Source: Zygaena filipendulae
Lineage: Eukaryota > Arthropoda > Insecta > Lepidoptera > Zygaenidae
NCBI GenBank assembly: GCA_907165275.2
Contig: OU015666.1
Span: forward strand, 4,494,001 to 4,558,000
Direction: 5' to 3'
Length of the DNA: 64,000 nucleotides
The notes beneath the pieces were generated by a model. That model searched no databases and had not been told where the DNA came from. It saw nothing but the letters and a program-made list of their open reading frames with translations. The stretch's first letter is position 1. Each line of letters opens with the position of its first letter. Positions 22,380 to 34,111 of the stretch are shown in pieces. The translations under genes were made by a program, and so were the position numbers.

Positions 22380-22960
22380 CGTTGCGTCTACCACCCACAT
22401 GGCGGCTGCGGCCGGCTCGAGCGGCGAGTGTTTGAAGCGCTGACGACAGATTTATGCGCCGATCGCATCGCGCTTGCTCTAATCCCGGAAACACTTAAGC
22501 GCCACTGAAACCTCGAACAATGCCTACAGAATCGTCGCATTGTTTATCGCGTCATTAACATTAAGTGTTACCCGATAGCGTAGCTCGCGTCGTCGTACCT
22601 CTCTGCCGCATCACTCGGTGACATGTCTTCGGTTGTAGATAATAGATATCATAGCGTACGTATTTCTGTTACGGCCGCATTGTATTAATGTTGTATGTAA
22701 TATCGTTCGGGGCTACGCGAACGTGTCGGTGGAGTGTGTCGTGTGCATCCGGTGGACACGGCCGGCTCGTGTATCGGCCGGACGGTCGGTCGGTCGGGCT
22801 GCGGAGGCATCGGAGAGGCTCGGCAGCGGGAGCGGGCGGTGGGTGCAGGGCGGGCGGCGTGCGGCGGCGCGCTCAGTATTGATCGGTGCCGAACCTGTTG
22901 CCGGGCGGCGCGGCGCGCGGAGCCTCCGTACCCGCGTCTACCGTTCACCATCTCCGATAC
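22380..22960. promoter_or_regulatory. CpG-rich island inside the G(o)alpha intron
   Basis: In AT-rich surroundings this stretch is rich in CG (CGGCGGCTGCGGCCGGCTCG at about 22400; CGGCCGGACGGTCGGTCGGT; GGGCGGCGTGCGGCGGCGCG). Overlapping open frames on both strands are what GC-rich DNA gives by chance. It may be an internal promoter or an untranslated first exon. No TATA box or known exon was recognised. Confidence 0.4.
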
Positions 22961-23209
22961 TTTTATACATGACATTGGCCCAACGCCACTTTCGATTCAC
23001 TATACCTACCCACATCTACACTAAAACAATATTATAAAGTGGTAAAGTCTGCAAGTTTGGATGTTAATCTGGACGATAATCACTGGAATTGTTGAAACGA
23101 CTGGAATTCTTTCACTGATGATCAAGCTACAGTATCATAGGATCTCATTCCAGTGAAACTATTAGAAAAATAATAATGTTTAGACAGCGCCATCTGGTCC
23201 CAAAACTAA

Positions 23210-24610
23210 GTGAGGTTGTATTCACCGACTTCAAAACGATCAGTAGATAGCACATAGTAGGTTATTTTAACTTTTTAGTACAGTGAATTTTCGTGTTTTG
23301 AAGTCGGTTCTAATTTTTTGTTAATTTAAATAACTATAGGCACTAAATTATCGAAAATAACCACTAATCCTTCACAGAATTTAACTTTATGGTCCTTTTG
23401 TTAGAGAATATTGCTTCGCTGATTGTATATCCTAAGTATTTAATTTAGTGTATCAATGCTACTACAGATAGGTAGATATAATATAATTTGGACGTCTCCG
23501 AATATAATTCCTCCATTTTTATAGCGACCCAGTTAATGTTGACAGAGCATTGACGTCACCAATGCTCTGAATTGACGACATCCTTACATTGTTACACAAA
23601 TATAGGGAATAACACAATTTTTCCTAATTGGGAAATGTATTTTTCAGTTCAGAAAATTTTCTCTACAGATTATAAACAATTTTCGTCAATCGACTAAACC
23701 TAGTTTTGATTCGTTCCATGTATGTATGTTCACCGATTACTTGAAGACGGTTGGACCGATTTCAAAAATTCTTTTTTGTTTAAAAGAGTTTACTCCCAAT
23801 TAGGTCTCATTGCTACCAAGTCGGGATCTGATGATGGGATCTTGGAGAAATCGAGAGAACTCTTCAAAAATTATAGGCACACCTATAGCGATTTGGGTAT
23901 TTTTGATAGTGAATCGTTCATTTGCTTTCGGAAAGCAAAATTTGAAGAAGTGGAACTGATTATCAAGACCACAGGTGGTCATCAGAACAACTCAAAAATA
24001 ATACGTATTTCACGGGTTCCGATTGAAGCGATTTCGAAAATTGTTATTTTGTTGTCATCAGAACTACTAAACAATAGGCATTTCACAGATTCCGATTCGT
24101 TAACTTCAATGTGGTTTCTAAACAATTTATGTTCGTCGCAATGTATATGGTGAAGTGGAACTGATGGTGATGTACCAGGAGAACTCCTCAAAAATTAACG
24201 TCCCTGCATCGGAAAAAGCAATATTTTGTAAAAGGTTATGAGCAGTTGACATTAGGCTATTGTAACTTAGATAAATTACAAACCGACTCACTAAAAAGCA
24301 AGAAATAAACAATTTTTTTACCAAAAAATTAAAACCGATTTCCAAAAACACAAAACTAAAAATAACAAAAGCCAAATTTGGAGTAGGTAGATTTAGTAAG
24401 TCCACTCCCGCCACGAGCTCGTCGTGAACTGAACAACCCAAGACAGACGTAAGCGGGCTTGGCACCGAATTCAAATTGAAAAGTGGCAGCACAAACCAAT
24501 AATAGTATTACGTGTATTTTTGTCTGTTGCATTCAATCGGTATTTTGTTATTTTTAGCTTTTTAGTTTTGTGTTTTTGGAAGTCGGTTTTAATTTTATTG
24601 TTAAAAATTT
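23210..24610. repeat. Repeat cluster with AAGTCGGTTTTAAT termini
   Basis: Contains ACCGACTTCAAAAC (about 23223) and TTTTGAAGTCGGTTCTAATT (about 23297). An inverted repeat runs from 24295-24372 (AAAACCGATTTCCAAAAACA) to 24540-24605 (TGTTTTTGGAAGTCGGTTTT). GAAGTCGGTTTTAAT ends are common in lepidopteran transposons. The 143-codon frame at 23722-24153 lies inside and looks like chance. Confidence 0.55.
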
Positions 24611-26549
24611 TTCAAGTCCATGGATTCTATAAACAATAATTCATAAGTATGCTATAATTTTTAAAATCTATACGACGCAACCAAATGTTACTCTTGCACT
24701 AGTTTTATTGTGGTTGTATGTTGGTTGGTTAACATGTAATTATTTTAAAACTGTTTCTCGGACAGGGCGTTCCGTCGATTTATGTATCGTTTATGAGTAT
24801 GTAGACTGCAGACGATAAATAATTTAACATGCAATCGAGCCGTTTTAAATAGCCGCGTTTACAGTACGTTCTGTTTGTACATTTGTGGCGCGTTTCGAGT
24901 TGCAGTTAGCACTAGAGTGATACTGTGATCCCACAAAGCCTCCTCTGTGTTGGCGCCCGGCCAGGGAGCGACCAGCGCATCGCTGACATTGAAATTGTTA
25001 CAACGACACTCGGAGGCCTCAATCTCTTACAACATAATACCGCTGTTTTTTAAACAATGCAGCCGAAGTTGTTCCTTATAGGTACACAAAGTAGGTAAAA
25101 ACCGTTAGTTTGTAAAGTAATTAACGTTAATATTGTAAAATGCTTAGGACAGGAAATGCGTCGTGGTGGATGAGAAATCGGTACCATAGTCCATAAGTGA
25201 ATATATACTTAACTAAATATTCTGTGAATATTTCAAGCATCTACCTGTTGCCGTTATTATTATCGAGCAAAAAATTCACGTTTGTTGTTTGGGAGCCCCC
25301 TTAAATATTTATTTTATTTTGTTTTTTAGTATTTGTTGTTATAGCGGCAACAGAAATACATCATCTGTGAAAATTTCAACTGTCTATTACGGTTCATGAG
25401 ACAGACGCACAGACGGACGGACAAGGGTCCCGTTTTACCCCTTGGGTACGGATCCCTAAAATACATTTTGAAGTGAAACTTGTTTTGGCACGGTAGGAAA
25501 TTTTACGTGCTACGCATAACTCTAAATATGAATATGTTTGTTGTATAAAAGCTTAAATTACACGTCATGTTTTTAACGTATGTACGTATACCAGTTTTCA
25601 TATAGTTATCATTATAAAAGAGACATTAAAAAAAGAAATAGAAAAAGTGGTAAGTGATATTAGGATCTACAGTTCTTTTTCGGCCACTGCGAATACATCT
25701 ACTCGGTACTCTATTAATACGATACGACTATTAATTGTTATCCGTATAGAGCAATTGTAATTAATTATATCCAGACAAAGCTTGCGTATAGTTGCCCATA
25801 CTAATTAGATATGTTTAAATGGCAGTCGGAAATTCATACTTAAATAGTTGAAAAATTTAACTGAAAATGTAATTTTATTTGCTAAGTTACCTACATATGT
25901 ATATGAATGAATGAGCTACCTTTTACCCATAGTTCCTGAGGGGAATTGTAGAAAATATCGGAAATAACAAGAGTGAAGTCGCGGGGCACACCTCGTATGT
26001 ATAATTATGTAACTGATTTTTTTAATTTCTTATTTCATGTGACTGATACTTCTGTTACATAAGTTTTGATAAATAGAGGTAACTTTAACCTTCAAGCAAG
26101 CGTCTGTTTTAACAGGGCCATTTATGACTTAATGTACACTCTCATGATGACGTCTTTCACCTTTCATGATGATGCTGATGGCAAGGGGACGTGTTTAGTC
26201 ACAGTGTCTTATGAACCAACACTCAACCACTTACCAACACTCAGGATAATTAACATTTTATCGCGGAGTATTTTTGAAAATCTTTATTTAAAGAACTTAG
26301 TGGCTAAAACGAGTAAACAGTAAGATGTACTTATTTCTATGCTTATACCATATAATCTAGACAATTGGTATAGCGTTCTGTCTTGTTCCGACATGGGAGA
26401 CGCCAAAACGCTATTATACATTTTCTAACATAAAAACATATCCCAAACTTTTCTTCCTAGGGCTACGTTCCGCAACGTTCCATTAAAACATGATGCTCGA
26501 CTTGGCGGGGGCACTACTTACCGTACCCCCAGGTATACGTCGTCTCTGC
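24611..26549. other. Non-coding intronic DNA
   Basis: No gene supported. A GC-richer patch lies at 24940-25020, and a fragment of the GGGTTCCGT repeat (GACGGACGGACAAGGGTCCC) at about 25390-25462. The frame at 26066-26323 has no recognisable domain. Confidence 0.4.
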
Positions 26550-26557
26550 CATCCCAC

Positions 26558-26794
26558 CATCGACCACACAGCCCATAGACGCCTAATGTTTGATTTTGCG
26601 TATTGAATGCATTCTGGCAACTAGCTGAGGTAAGAGAAGCGGGGTTGCAACGCCGTGATTGGTTAATTCAAGGCCACACGCGCTAGTTACACGCCGTGAT
26701 TGGCTAATTCACATTTATATCGGAACTATAAGTCAGATGTGTTGACAGGAGCCATTCGCCTGTTATTAGGCGTCTATGGGCTGTGTGGTCGATG
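26558..26794. mobile_element. 237-bp MITE, perfect 30-bp TIRs, 8-bp target duplication
   Basis: TIR CATCGACCACACAGCCCATA... (30 bp) at 26558-26587 returns exactly inverted at 26765-26794. CATCCCAC flanks both ends (26550-26557 and 26795-26802). Inside are two direct copies of CGCCGTGATTGG(T/C)TAATTCA. An 8-bp duplication fits hAT, P or Merlin-type transposases; the CATCG end is not the usual hAT CAG. Perfect ends imply a recent insertion. Confidence 0.92.
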
Positions 26795-26802
26795 CATCCC
26801 AC

Positions 26803-28336
26803 AGTTCTTGAGGGTACCTCGAAATGGCATTGATTAATTTAAAATCGTATGTAGTTTAAAAGTATTAGGCAGTCAGTTCCAGTAGCACCACCGCAAAGGT
26901 CCGATTAATTATCGTTGCTCACATTTCGCGGAACCAGTAAGCGCTGTAAGAATGCGGACACAGATCTGACTCAGTCATTTATCGTTCAACCATGAACAAG
27001 TTAAATAAGTAATTAAATAGACTACAGCGTAGCAATTATTATTACCTTATTGACATTGTTCTTTTACTTATTCATTTCAAGAATTGTCAACAGCAGTCAG
27101 CATCACAGAAAATTGCATTATTAGACAATAAAAGGAGCAAATAATAACAGACAGCTATGAGATTGCTACTTGGCTTAATGAGTAACTTGTGTAGCTAGAG
27201 TTGGATAACACAATATAACATAATAACATTACATACATTACACATATACACAAAAAACAAATATTACAGGCTAGCTGTTTCCCTCGGTTACACTCTCGTG
27301 AATTTCGGCATTCTCTCGGGAACTCCGAAGGGAAGCCTTTCTTAGCTGACGTTTTCTCTCCATAAACTACTAACCTGCCAAATTTCAGGTTTATAAGACC
27401 ACGCAAATGTTTGTTTATCTCAATACAAACATGGAAGCCCATTTCAACCTGCTAGGGATAACATTTTGGAACCCTTCCTTGGTGCATGCCTAGGAACCCT
27501 TGTGCTCAAATTAAAACTTTCTGGATTTGGCCAGTTAGTTTCTTCTTTTATATGTTTAGATTTATGAGTAAATCATGTATGTACTTCTACATATTATAGT
27601 ACACAAGTACAATATATTTTTAAATAAGTAAATTATTTGTATTTTGACATAAAAGTAAATCCAGGTACAATACAATGTTTTCAGTGACAATGGATATTGA
27701 TAAAATGTATGCACATAATGTTTGCCATTGATATGCAAGAGTGGTGGTGTCCCTCATACCACCTTTAGCATAGTACTGTTTACCATACCTACATAGCTAC
27801 AGTTTGCAAATTGTGACTGTCAAAATTAATTGGAGTAAAACTTTGCAAAAATCTTTAACAGAAGACAATCTGGCATCTGGCTGTCAACAAGTATTCGTAC
27901 TAAACAGGTGCTCAAAGCAGTGCATGATAGAATCTGAAGAAATCCTGTTCAAAATAAAAAAAATATCTAGGGAAATCAATTTAGCTCATAGAACCATGTC
28001 ACAAAACGTGTATTGTGACAAAAAAGTCGATGGGAAGTACCCTATAGGTTTTGATTCCCTTACACATGTCAGAATATGTTTTGATTGCGCTTGAAGTGTG
28101 CTTTTGTATTTGATATTCATTTTAACCTAATAACTATTACATCCATGACAGTGTTCTTGAGAAACACTATTCTTGTCTGTCTGTCTTGACAGATGGGTCA
28201 TATAGACAAAGTGACAAAGTGATCCTATAAAGGTTCCTTTTTTCCTTTTGAGGTATGAAACCCTATAAAACGATGTTTTTCCAGGTAGATAAATTTAAAA
28301 GGCAAAAACCTTATCTAAGAACAAACTTAGTTTGTA
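26803..28336. other. Non-coding intronic DNA with repeat fragments
   Basis: A decayed SINE-like fragment (GGCTAGCTGTTTCCCTCGGT) lies at about 27268-27460 and a GGGTTCCGT-type fragment at 28155-28275. A 96-codon frame at 27804-28094 (+), starting MQIVTVKINWSKTL, has no recognised domain; I leave it uncalled. Confidence 0.4.
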
Positions 28337-28342
28337 TTTATT
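28337..28342 (-). terminator. Candidate poly(A) signal of the TFAM transcript
   Basis: AATAAA on the - strand, about 270 nt past the stop of the downstream frame and about 610 nt past the TFAM TAG. If used, the mRNA would carry both frames. Confidence 0.4.
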
Positions 28343-28612
28343 AAATTACAAAGTTAACGAGATACATTATATAAGATATCTTAAAACGATAATACAACAC
28401 ATACAAACAGTACAAACCCTACAAAAACGAAATACAACTCGCGACCCGTAGTTCCACTGGATAGTAAAGTAAGTTCACTAAACAAGAATAGGGGCAAACA
28501 AAACACTAATATAATATATGCATTGAAAACAAAAGGCGAGTGTGACTGCAACAAAGCAAATGTATTGCAAAAATTAATACAAATCAAAATATTATGTATA
28601 TCTAAATACTAG

Positions 28613-28930
28613 CTAAAATTTAAAGAAGCTTAAGATGCTAGTTATAATATTCTTACTCTTGTGTTTTTTGTCTGCAATGACTTTCTCTTCATTCTTATCT
28701 AACTTAACATTATCACTCGTGCTCTGATGGACTGGCTTTGATAATTTCATATCCTGTAAAACTGTGTATTCAGTTTTACTTTCTACAACTCCATCAGGAC
28801 TAGAATATATATTTGTCATCATTTTATCATTGATAATATCTTGTACATTCAGGTCCTTTTTAAGTTCTATGGAAGGTTTATTATCTTTATTGGGTGTAGA
28901 GTCAACTTTTCTTTTTTTAAAGCCAGTCAT
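28613..28930 (-). CDS. Second open frame after TFAM, 105 aa, unknown
   Basis: Starts MTGFKKRKVDSTPNKDNK and ends SILSFFKF. It is rich in Lys, Asp, Ser and Asn; FKKRKV resembles an SV40-type nuclear localisation signal, and a second basic cluster (ADKKHKSK) precedes a hydrophobic tail. No family recognised. The ATG is 21 nt past the TFAM TAG in the same frame, and the seven codons between are open. So it could be the second cistron of a dicistronic mRNA, a readthrough extension of TFAM (376 aa), or coding sequence cut off by a recent nonsense mutation. Chance openness over 112 codons in such AT-rich DNA is possible but unlikely. Confidence 0.5.
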   Translation of the reverse strand: MTGFKKRKVDSTPNKDNKPSIELKKDLNVQDIINDKMMTNIYSSPDGVVESKTEYTVLQDMKLSKPVHQSTSDNVKLDKNEEKVIADKKHKSKNIITSILSFFKF

Positions 28931-28951
28931 ATAACCAGAGCACCCGAGTTC

Positions 28952-30927
28952 CTATAGGTTTTTCTTCACAGCTGTATGCTTCTTCCCATGAAATAATTTA
29001 GTTTTAACAAGATCTAAACGTCCAAGACTTATCATCTTTAATTCCCAAGCTTCTAGATCTTTTCTGAAAGAGCAAAAAACGTTTCAAGAGATCATAATAA
29101 AAAATATTGTCATGAATGATTTTCATAAGATTGAACAAAACTTACTTATACTTATCCATAAGTAGTTGAGCCTGTTTCTCATATTTCAATCTCTCAGTCT
29201 CAGGTAAACTAAACCATTCAGCTCTTACTTTTTCTTGATGTTCTTTGAGGTTAGTACCCTTCAATGATTCATTTTTTGTTTGTCCAAAAAGAAAATAGGA
29301 AGACATTGGCTTTTTGGGTCTCCCCATTTCTTTGTATCCCTGCAGATAAATAAAGAAAATTTATAGTTTTTTTTGGCGGGAATTAAAGATGATGGTTCGG
29401 TTATTTATTTTCATGTCAATTAAAAATGGATTTTGTTGTGTTATAAGGTGCTGTGTTGGACAATAAAATTATTATCCAACACAGCACCTACAAACACCAT
29501 TGAACAGCACCTAAGAAGATATATGACATTTCGAGCTAATTTCTTCGGTTTCCTCCAAGAGCTCCGAGAAATTTCTAGCAGGCTTGCAATTTCAAACCAT
29601 ACAACAAAGCATTTTAATAGAAAATACCTACATTGATCTAATTAATTTTACTTGAAACTGGCTAAATGCATTATATGCGAAAGTCCATAAAAAAGAAGAA
29701 AGAAAGAAAGAAAATTTATAATGTGTCATATGAAGGATTGACTAATTGATTCCATGTCCTGTAATAAATATATTTTCATTACTCATACTCGGAAAGTAGG
29801 TCTGAAGTTGCCTGAGAAGCGGGTTGAAAGTAACACTTTTCAGCCCTAGGGAGAATCGCTTTCAACTGACAGCTGGATACTGCAGAAACTCAAGTTTTTT
29901 TTATGTCATAGGGGGCATACTTACTGGCCAGTAGCACACCTAATGGTTGATTTATGTAAAATAAAATTCACTCATTTTTCTCTTTAGCTAATTCCTATTT
30001 TTATTTTGACTTTCCTTGCATTCGTAATGAAAAGCACAGTGTTATCCTCGGGAGAAAGACTTATTTAGTCCCGAGACAGGGTACTTTCACCCCTAGGATA
30101 ACAATGTACTATTACTACTATAACGGGAAACTGTTTAAAACTGGTGGAGTTACTTTTATTTTTTGGTCTCCATAATGTAAATGATACTGATTTTAAAAAG
30201 GATTGCAATTTGATGTGTAGATAAGGTTTTTTTATCACCCTGCCACAGATCATAGATTAGTTACAATTAACTCACAGCTTTTAATTTTCTTTTCTCCTTA
30301 ATAGCCGCTAACTCCTCTTTCTCCTTCTTAATATTTTCCTTCTGTTCGTCTGTGAGAGAAGATTCATATAATGCTTTTATCTTTCTGTAATCTTCCAAAT
30401 CTTTTTGATATTCCATTGACATTTGTGTTTTTGTCTGTTAAAAAAAACATCAAAGCCTTACAAAAATCGATATGTGTATTTTTAAGCATTTCTTATTGAA
30501 ACAGAGTTGATTTTTAAGTTTACCTCAGAATCCAACTGCTGCCAGTGTTTTGAACTCAGTTCTATAACTTCCTTGTAGGTGATGCCAGAGTTTTTAGCTA
30601 GTAATGCAGGTCGTACTTGTGTGATGAACTTGAAGAAGGGAGTTAATGGCCGTTTTGGTTTGTTGATTCCTAATCTTTCTTCTACAGATTTCTTTGATGA
30701 ATAGTTACATATTGGGTTCGACCAATTTAATCTGTAATTAAAATAATAATTGAACTTCTCTGAAAATTCCTTAGAAACGCTGAGGATTGTTTAAATACAG
30801 GTAGGTACCTTCCATGAAAAACTGTTTGAAATCCACATTTATAACTGCTCAATTGCCTTAATTGAGTCATAGAGGACATTTTGTGCAAATTGTTAGTTTT
30901 TAAAAAAAATCTTAAACAATTTGTCAT
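28952..30927 (-). CDS. TFAM: Mitochondrial transcription factor A, 5 exons, 263 aa
   Basis: HMG-box protein that bends and packages mitochondrial DNA and activates its promoters; acts in the matrix. Exons on the - strand: 30927-30809, 30731-30524, 30434-30276, 29339-29146, 29063-28952. The sum is 792 nt = 264 codons, with all junctions in frame and GT/AG. Seen: N terminus MTNCLRFFLKTNNLHKMSSM, Arg/Lys/Ser-rich without acids, as for a matrix presequence (about 1-45); HMG box A from KPKRPLTPFFKFI (64-76) with KHWQQL; linker YRKIKALYESSLTDEQKENI with an acidic/basic helix; HMG box B from GRPKKPMSSYFLF (168-180) with EWFSLPETERLKYEK; C-terminal tail AWELKMISLGRLDLVK (232-247), typical of TFAM. 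Length fits the family. The alternative call, another two-box HMG protein, is unlikely given the presequence and tail. Nested antisense in the G(o)alpha intron. Confidence 0.93.
29446..29489. repeat. Perfect 15-bp stem hairpin in TFAM intron 3
   Basis: AGGTGCTGTGTTGGA at 29446-29460 and its exact reverse complement at 29475-29489 enclose a 14-nt AT-rich loop. Probably the relic of a small mobile element. Confidence 0.7.
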
Positions 30928-30989
30928 GATTCTCAAAAGCAAAAAACCGATAACGTGAAAATTACAAGGAGACGAGGAGTCCCTGGCTG

Positions 30990-31143
30990 TAATGTAATAG
31001 GTATGTAACTACAGCACGAGAATGTACAGCACGGAATTCCGTTGACAACGTATTTCGAATCCAGTGATTCGAAATACGGTGTCCATGAAATACTGCCTTG
31101 TACTTTCCCGTGTCGTGCAGTCGAGTTGTACAGTCTCGGTACA
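30990..31143. repeat. Mirrored 15-bp array 63 nt upstream of TFAM
   Basis: Units near TGTACAGCACGGAAT at the left and ...CCCGTGTCGTGCAGTCGAGT, TGTAC at the right face each other around a perfect hairpin GTATTTCGAATC-CAGT-GATTCGAAATAC (31050-31077). It is a member of the family also at 32290-32430, 34112-34266, 35575-35705, 51855-51954 and 52862-52958. It occupies the likely TFAM promoter. Confidence 0.65.
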
Positions 31144-31527
31144 CTAAATATTGTACGGTACAGAAATTCGTGACACCGACATTTTGATTCCGCAGTCTTC
31201 TTTAATGATGGCGTCTATGATTATAATTTGCCAATGACAATGTTTCTTAATAATAAAAATATTTTCATCTACTTCTTCAATTATGGCGAAACGCCAATGT
31301 TAGATTGTTCCGCAAGTTAAAACATGGCTCTCTTGAAAGCCAGATTTCTGCTCAGGGTCCAAAATAGATGCTGAAAAGTGACTGAAATAACGAAGACAAA
31401 CGTGACACGCTTTCGGTACGGCTTTCACTCGTCAACAACCGATTCCGCAGTCGTCGACAAATCGCAATCTTAACTAAAGAACTATAATTATATATATATA
31501 ATATATTATGTTCATGTACCATGGTCA

Positions 31528-31563
31528 CGAAAAATTATGAATTGTTATGATTTTTCGTGACCA
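31528..31563. repeat. Hairpin GGTCACGAAAAAT / ATTTTTCGTGACC
   Basis: The two arms surround a short AT loop about 600 nt upstream of the TFAM start. Related half-sites (TTTTCGTGGCCAC, GCGTGACCACGTGAC) occur near 34446 and 59127, so this is a repeat end and not a gene-specific site. Confidence 0.5.
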
Positions 31564-31656
31564 CGTGACGTAAAGATAGTTCCCTCGCTTTTTACAGAAA
31601 TTACAATTAAATATTTATCTTGTCTTTAAAGACTGAATATGGGACTTAAGTTTTGA

Positions 31657-32096
31657 CTAGCTGTTTCCCGTGGTTTCATCCGTGTTAGTTGCGGAGATCC
31701 CGCGAGAATCCCGGTAGACCCACTTTTCCCTATATCTTTTCTGTACCCTTGACAACGTGTATGCAAAGTTTCGCGATGATTGATCGAGCCGTGAAGTCGT
31801 GAAAGCGTAACAAACAAACTCTCTTTCGCATTTATATAGTAAGGGTTCATGAAAATAATGAAATAAGTCAATATGAATAAATATCCTACTAATATAAACG
31901 CGAAAGTTTGTAAGTATGTATGGATGGATGGATGGATATTTGTTACTATTTCACGCATAAACTACTGGATGGATTTAAATAAAACTTTACAATAATATAT
32001 CTTATACATCAGATTAACACATAGGGTACTTTTTATCCCGGAATTCCCGCGGGAACTCTGAAGTTAACGCGGGTGAAACCGCGAGGCACAACTAGT
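31657..32096. repeat. Two head-on SINE-like repeats
   Basis: 31657-31852 begins CTAGCTGTTTCCCGTGGTTT and ends CGCATTTATATAGTAAGGG. 31881-32096 is the same family in the other direction, from ATCCTACTAATATAAACGCG to ACGCGGGTGAAACCGCGAGG. The second contains a (ATGG)n run near 31918-31936. Confidence 0.7.
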
Positions 32097-32289
32097 AATA
32101 GATTAAATTCTTTAGTTTGTAACTTAAGATGTAGAGGTTTGAGGTCTTTGAGGTCCTTATGAAGTCCCGAAAATCACGTAGAAGTAATTATACTTGGCAT
32201 GCATTTTTATCGTGTATATTATGTTCATTAAGGCAAGATTTCATCGACTTACGAGGTTACTTAGGGTATGTGTCAGTACTTTAAAGCCC

Positions 32290-32430
32290 AATTTGCACAG
32301 AGCGGAAATTACAACACCGTACTTCATGTACAAAGGACTTCAATACGTGAGTCGTGAAGTACACGGTATATCGGGTCGTACAACCCGGTGTCGCGAATTA
32401 CAGTGCTGTACATTGTGGTGTCATACATTA
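32290..32430. repeat. 15-bp array family, decayed copy
   Basis: Contains TTTGCACAGAGCGGAAATTA, GTCGTACAACCCGGTGTCGC and GTGCTGTACATTGTGGTGTC, i.e. imperfect units of the TGTACGACACCGGAA type in mirrored order. Confidence 0.5.
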
Positions 32431-34111
32431 TCGAGTTGTGTATTCTATTTATATTTCTTGCTGATTTCAATTTTCAGGGATGGCAAAGGAAAATATGTCC
32501 ATACAGCCAAGTTATATTTATATTTTCTTATTTAAGTACATTAAAATGCATTCGTGAAGTGTGTTTCAGTGTGTTTAAATTAAAATGACGTCATAATAAA
32601 TTTTTTTTTGTGTTAATTAACAATAAGTAAAAATTTTGAAAATACTCGATATTCGATCTGCTTAAATAATCAGAGACATCCAAAAGATTATTATTAATAG
32701 TAAATATCGGATTCTAATTCATACACTCAATGTATACAGCCTGTTACAGAACGGTGTAGTCATATTAAAGGATCGTGCAGTGTTAATGGTATAGAACAAT
32801 AAGCCACTAGTACTTAACGCAAAAATCCAACTTTAGAAATTCACACCAATAAAAAAACATATTTTTGGCATCGATGCGAACAAGGTCACATCACTAGTGG
32901 GGTCATGAACCGCTCACAGATAACGAGTTCACCGACCCGGTTTTTACGAACTTACGACTTACCCCCCGATTTGCCATGAGAGCCTGGTAGGCGCGTACGC
33001 CTAACTTTGGCGGCCGGCATAGCGGGCCGACGCGACACAACGCGGCGGCAAACTTCAAAGGGCCGGTTTCATTGGGAGTTGTTTTCAACAATGTCGCGTG
33101 TTGCGTACGTAAACATAATTGGATTTTGAATGAAATCTTCCACTTGCCAAATAATACTTTAAATACACTGCACTATTAAAATTTGATGGCAATGTTGGGT
33201 TCATATTATTTTGATCCTACAACATCGTCGATGCTAAGAGTAGGTAATATCGCTGGTTCTGGTAACATAACAAAACAACACTTAAGTATGTTGACTTTTG
33301 ATTATTTATCGTCTCGAAGAACACGCAAACTTGAATGATCATGAATCACAAATTTCAATGTTCACAACATAAGATTATTATAACTCGTGTTTACAAATCT
33401 TTAATTTGTCTCCAACTCCATCTCATTTATTATTTCCTAGTAGGTGATGTGCGGTGGCCGGTGTGGCGTAGTAGCAACATTAGCAGGCGGCGTTATCAAA
33501 GAAGTGACAACCGCAACCGCGGGGCGGCTCACTTCAAAGAACTGACGTTAGAACATATTTTTCTTTCAAGGACGAGTAGGTAGGTAGTGCGCACGCGGCA
33601 CACCGCACATGGTATCACTATCACTGGAATTATTCACGTTTCATATTCAATCCAGCAATTCTTCTCGTCAATCATATGTCGACCTGATTTTGGTAACACT
33701 GGTAGAAACACATGAAGAACAAAGCCAGTGGGTACAATGGAAGTGGCACGGATGGTGACGATCGTGCCGCAGTACACACCAAACTTTTACATGAATTACT
33801 CCACTGCAGCACTACGTATACTGGTTCTTGGGTTCTCCTCTAAGTGCTTCAGCACGGCAGACGACGCGACGTTCATCCACTTATTTACCTTCAAAAATCT
33901 ATCCTAGCCTAGACCAACTTTCGAACCTTACGCAAGCTAATTCCACCTGCACCGACACACAGCTTTATTTCGTAGTGTTGACTGTTGATTATTAAAGATA
34001 TTTTATGAATTAATAACAATCCCGACATATTGTTGTTTTTTTTCCAATTGCACCGCCCGCCCCCGTACCTGATAATACTAATAATAATGGCTATTGGCTA
34101 CCCAGTCCCTG

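Noticed and set aside
22685..23037. Several overlapping frames of about 64-104 codons on both strands
   Set aside because: GC-rich DNA has few stop codons; composition is Arg/Ala/Gly-rich in every frame with no motif.
23722..24153. 143-codon open frame on the + strand
   Set aside because: It lies inside a repeat cluster, contains repeated AT-rich words on both strands, has no domain and no splice partners. Openness looks accidental.
27804..28094. 96-codon frame, MQIVTVKINWSKTL...
   Set aside because: No recognised family or splice context. It could be real, but I see nothing beyond length; a cross-species alignment would decide.
32737..34025. Module B as a solo LTR (TGTTAC...AATAACA)
   Set aside because: The conserved bases CAGCC outside TGTTAC, shared by all four ends, and the lack of matching flank duplications around the module fit a terminal inverted repeat element better.
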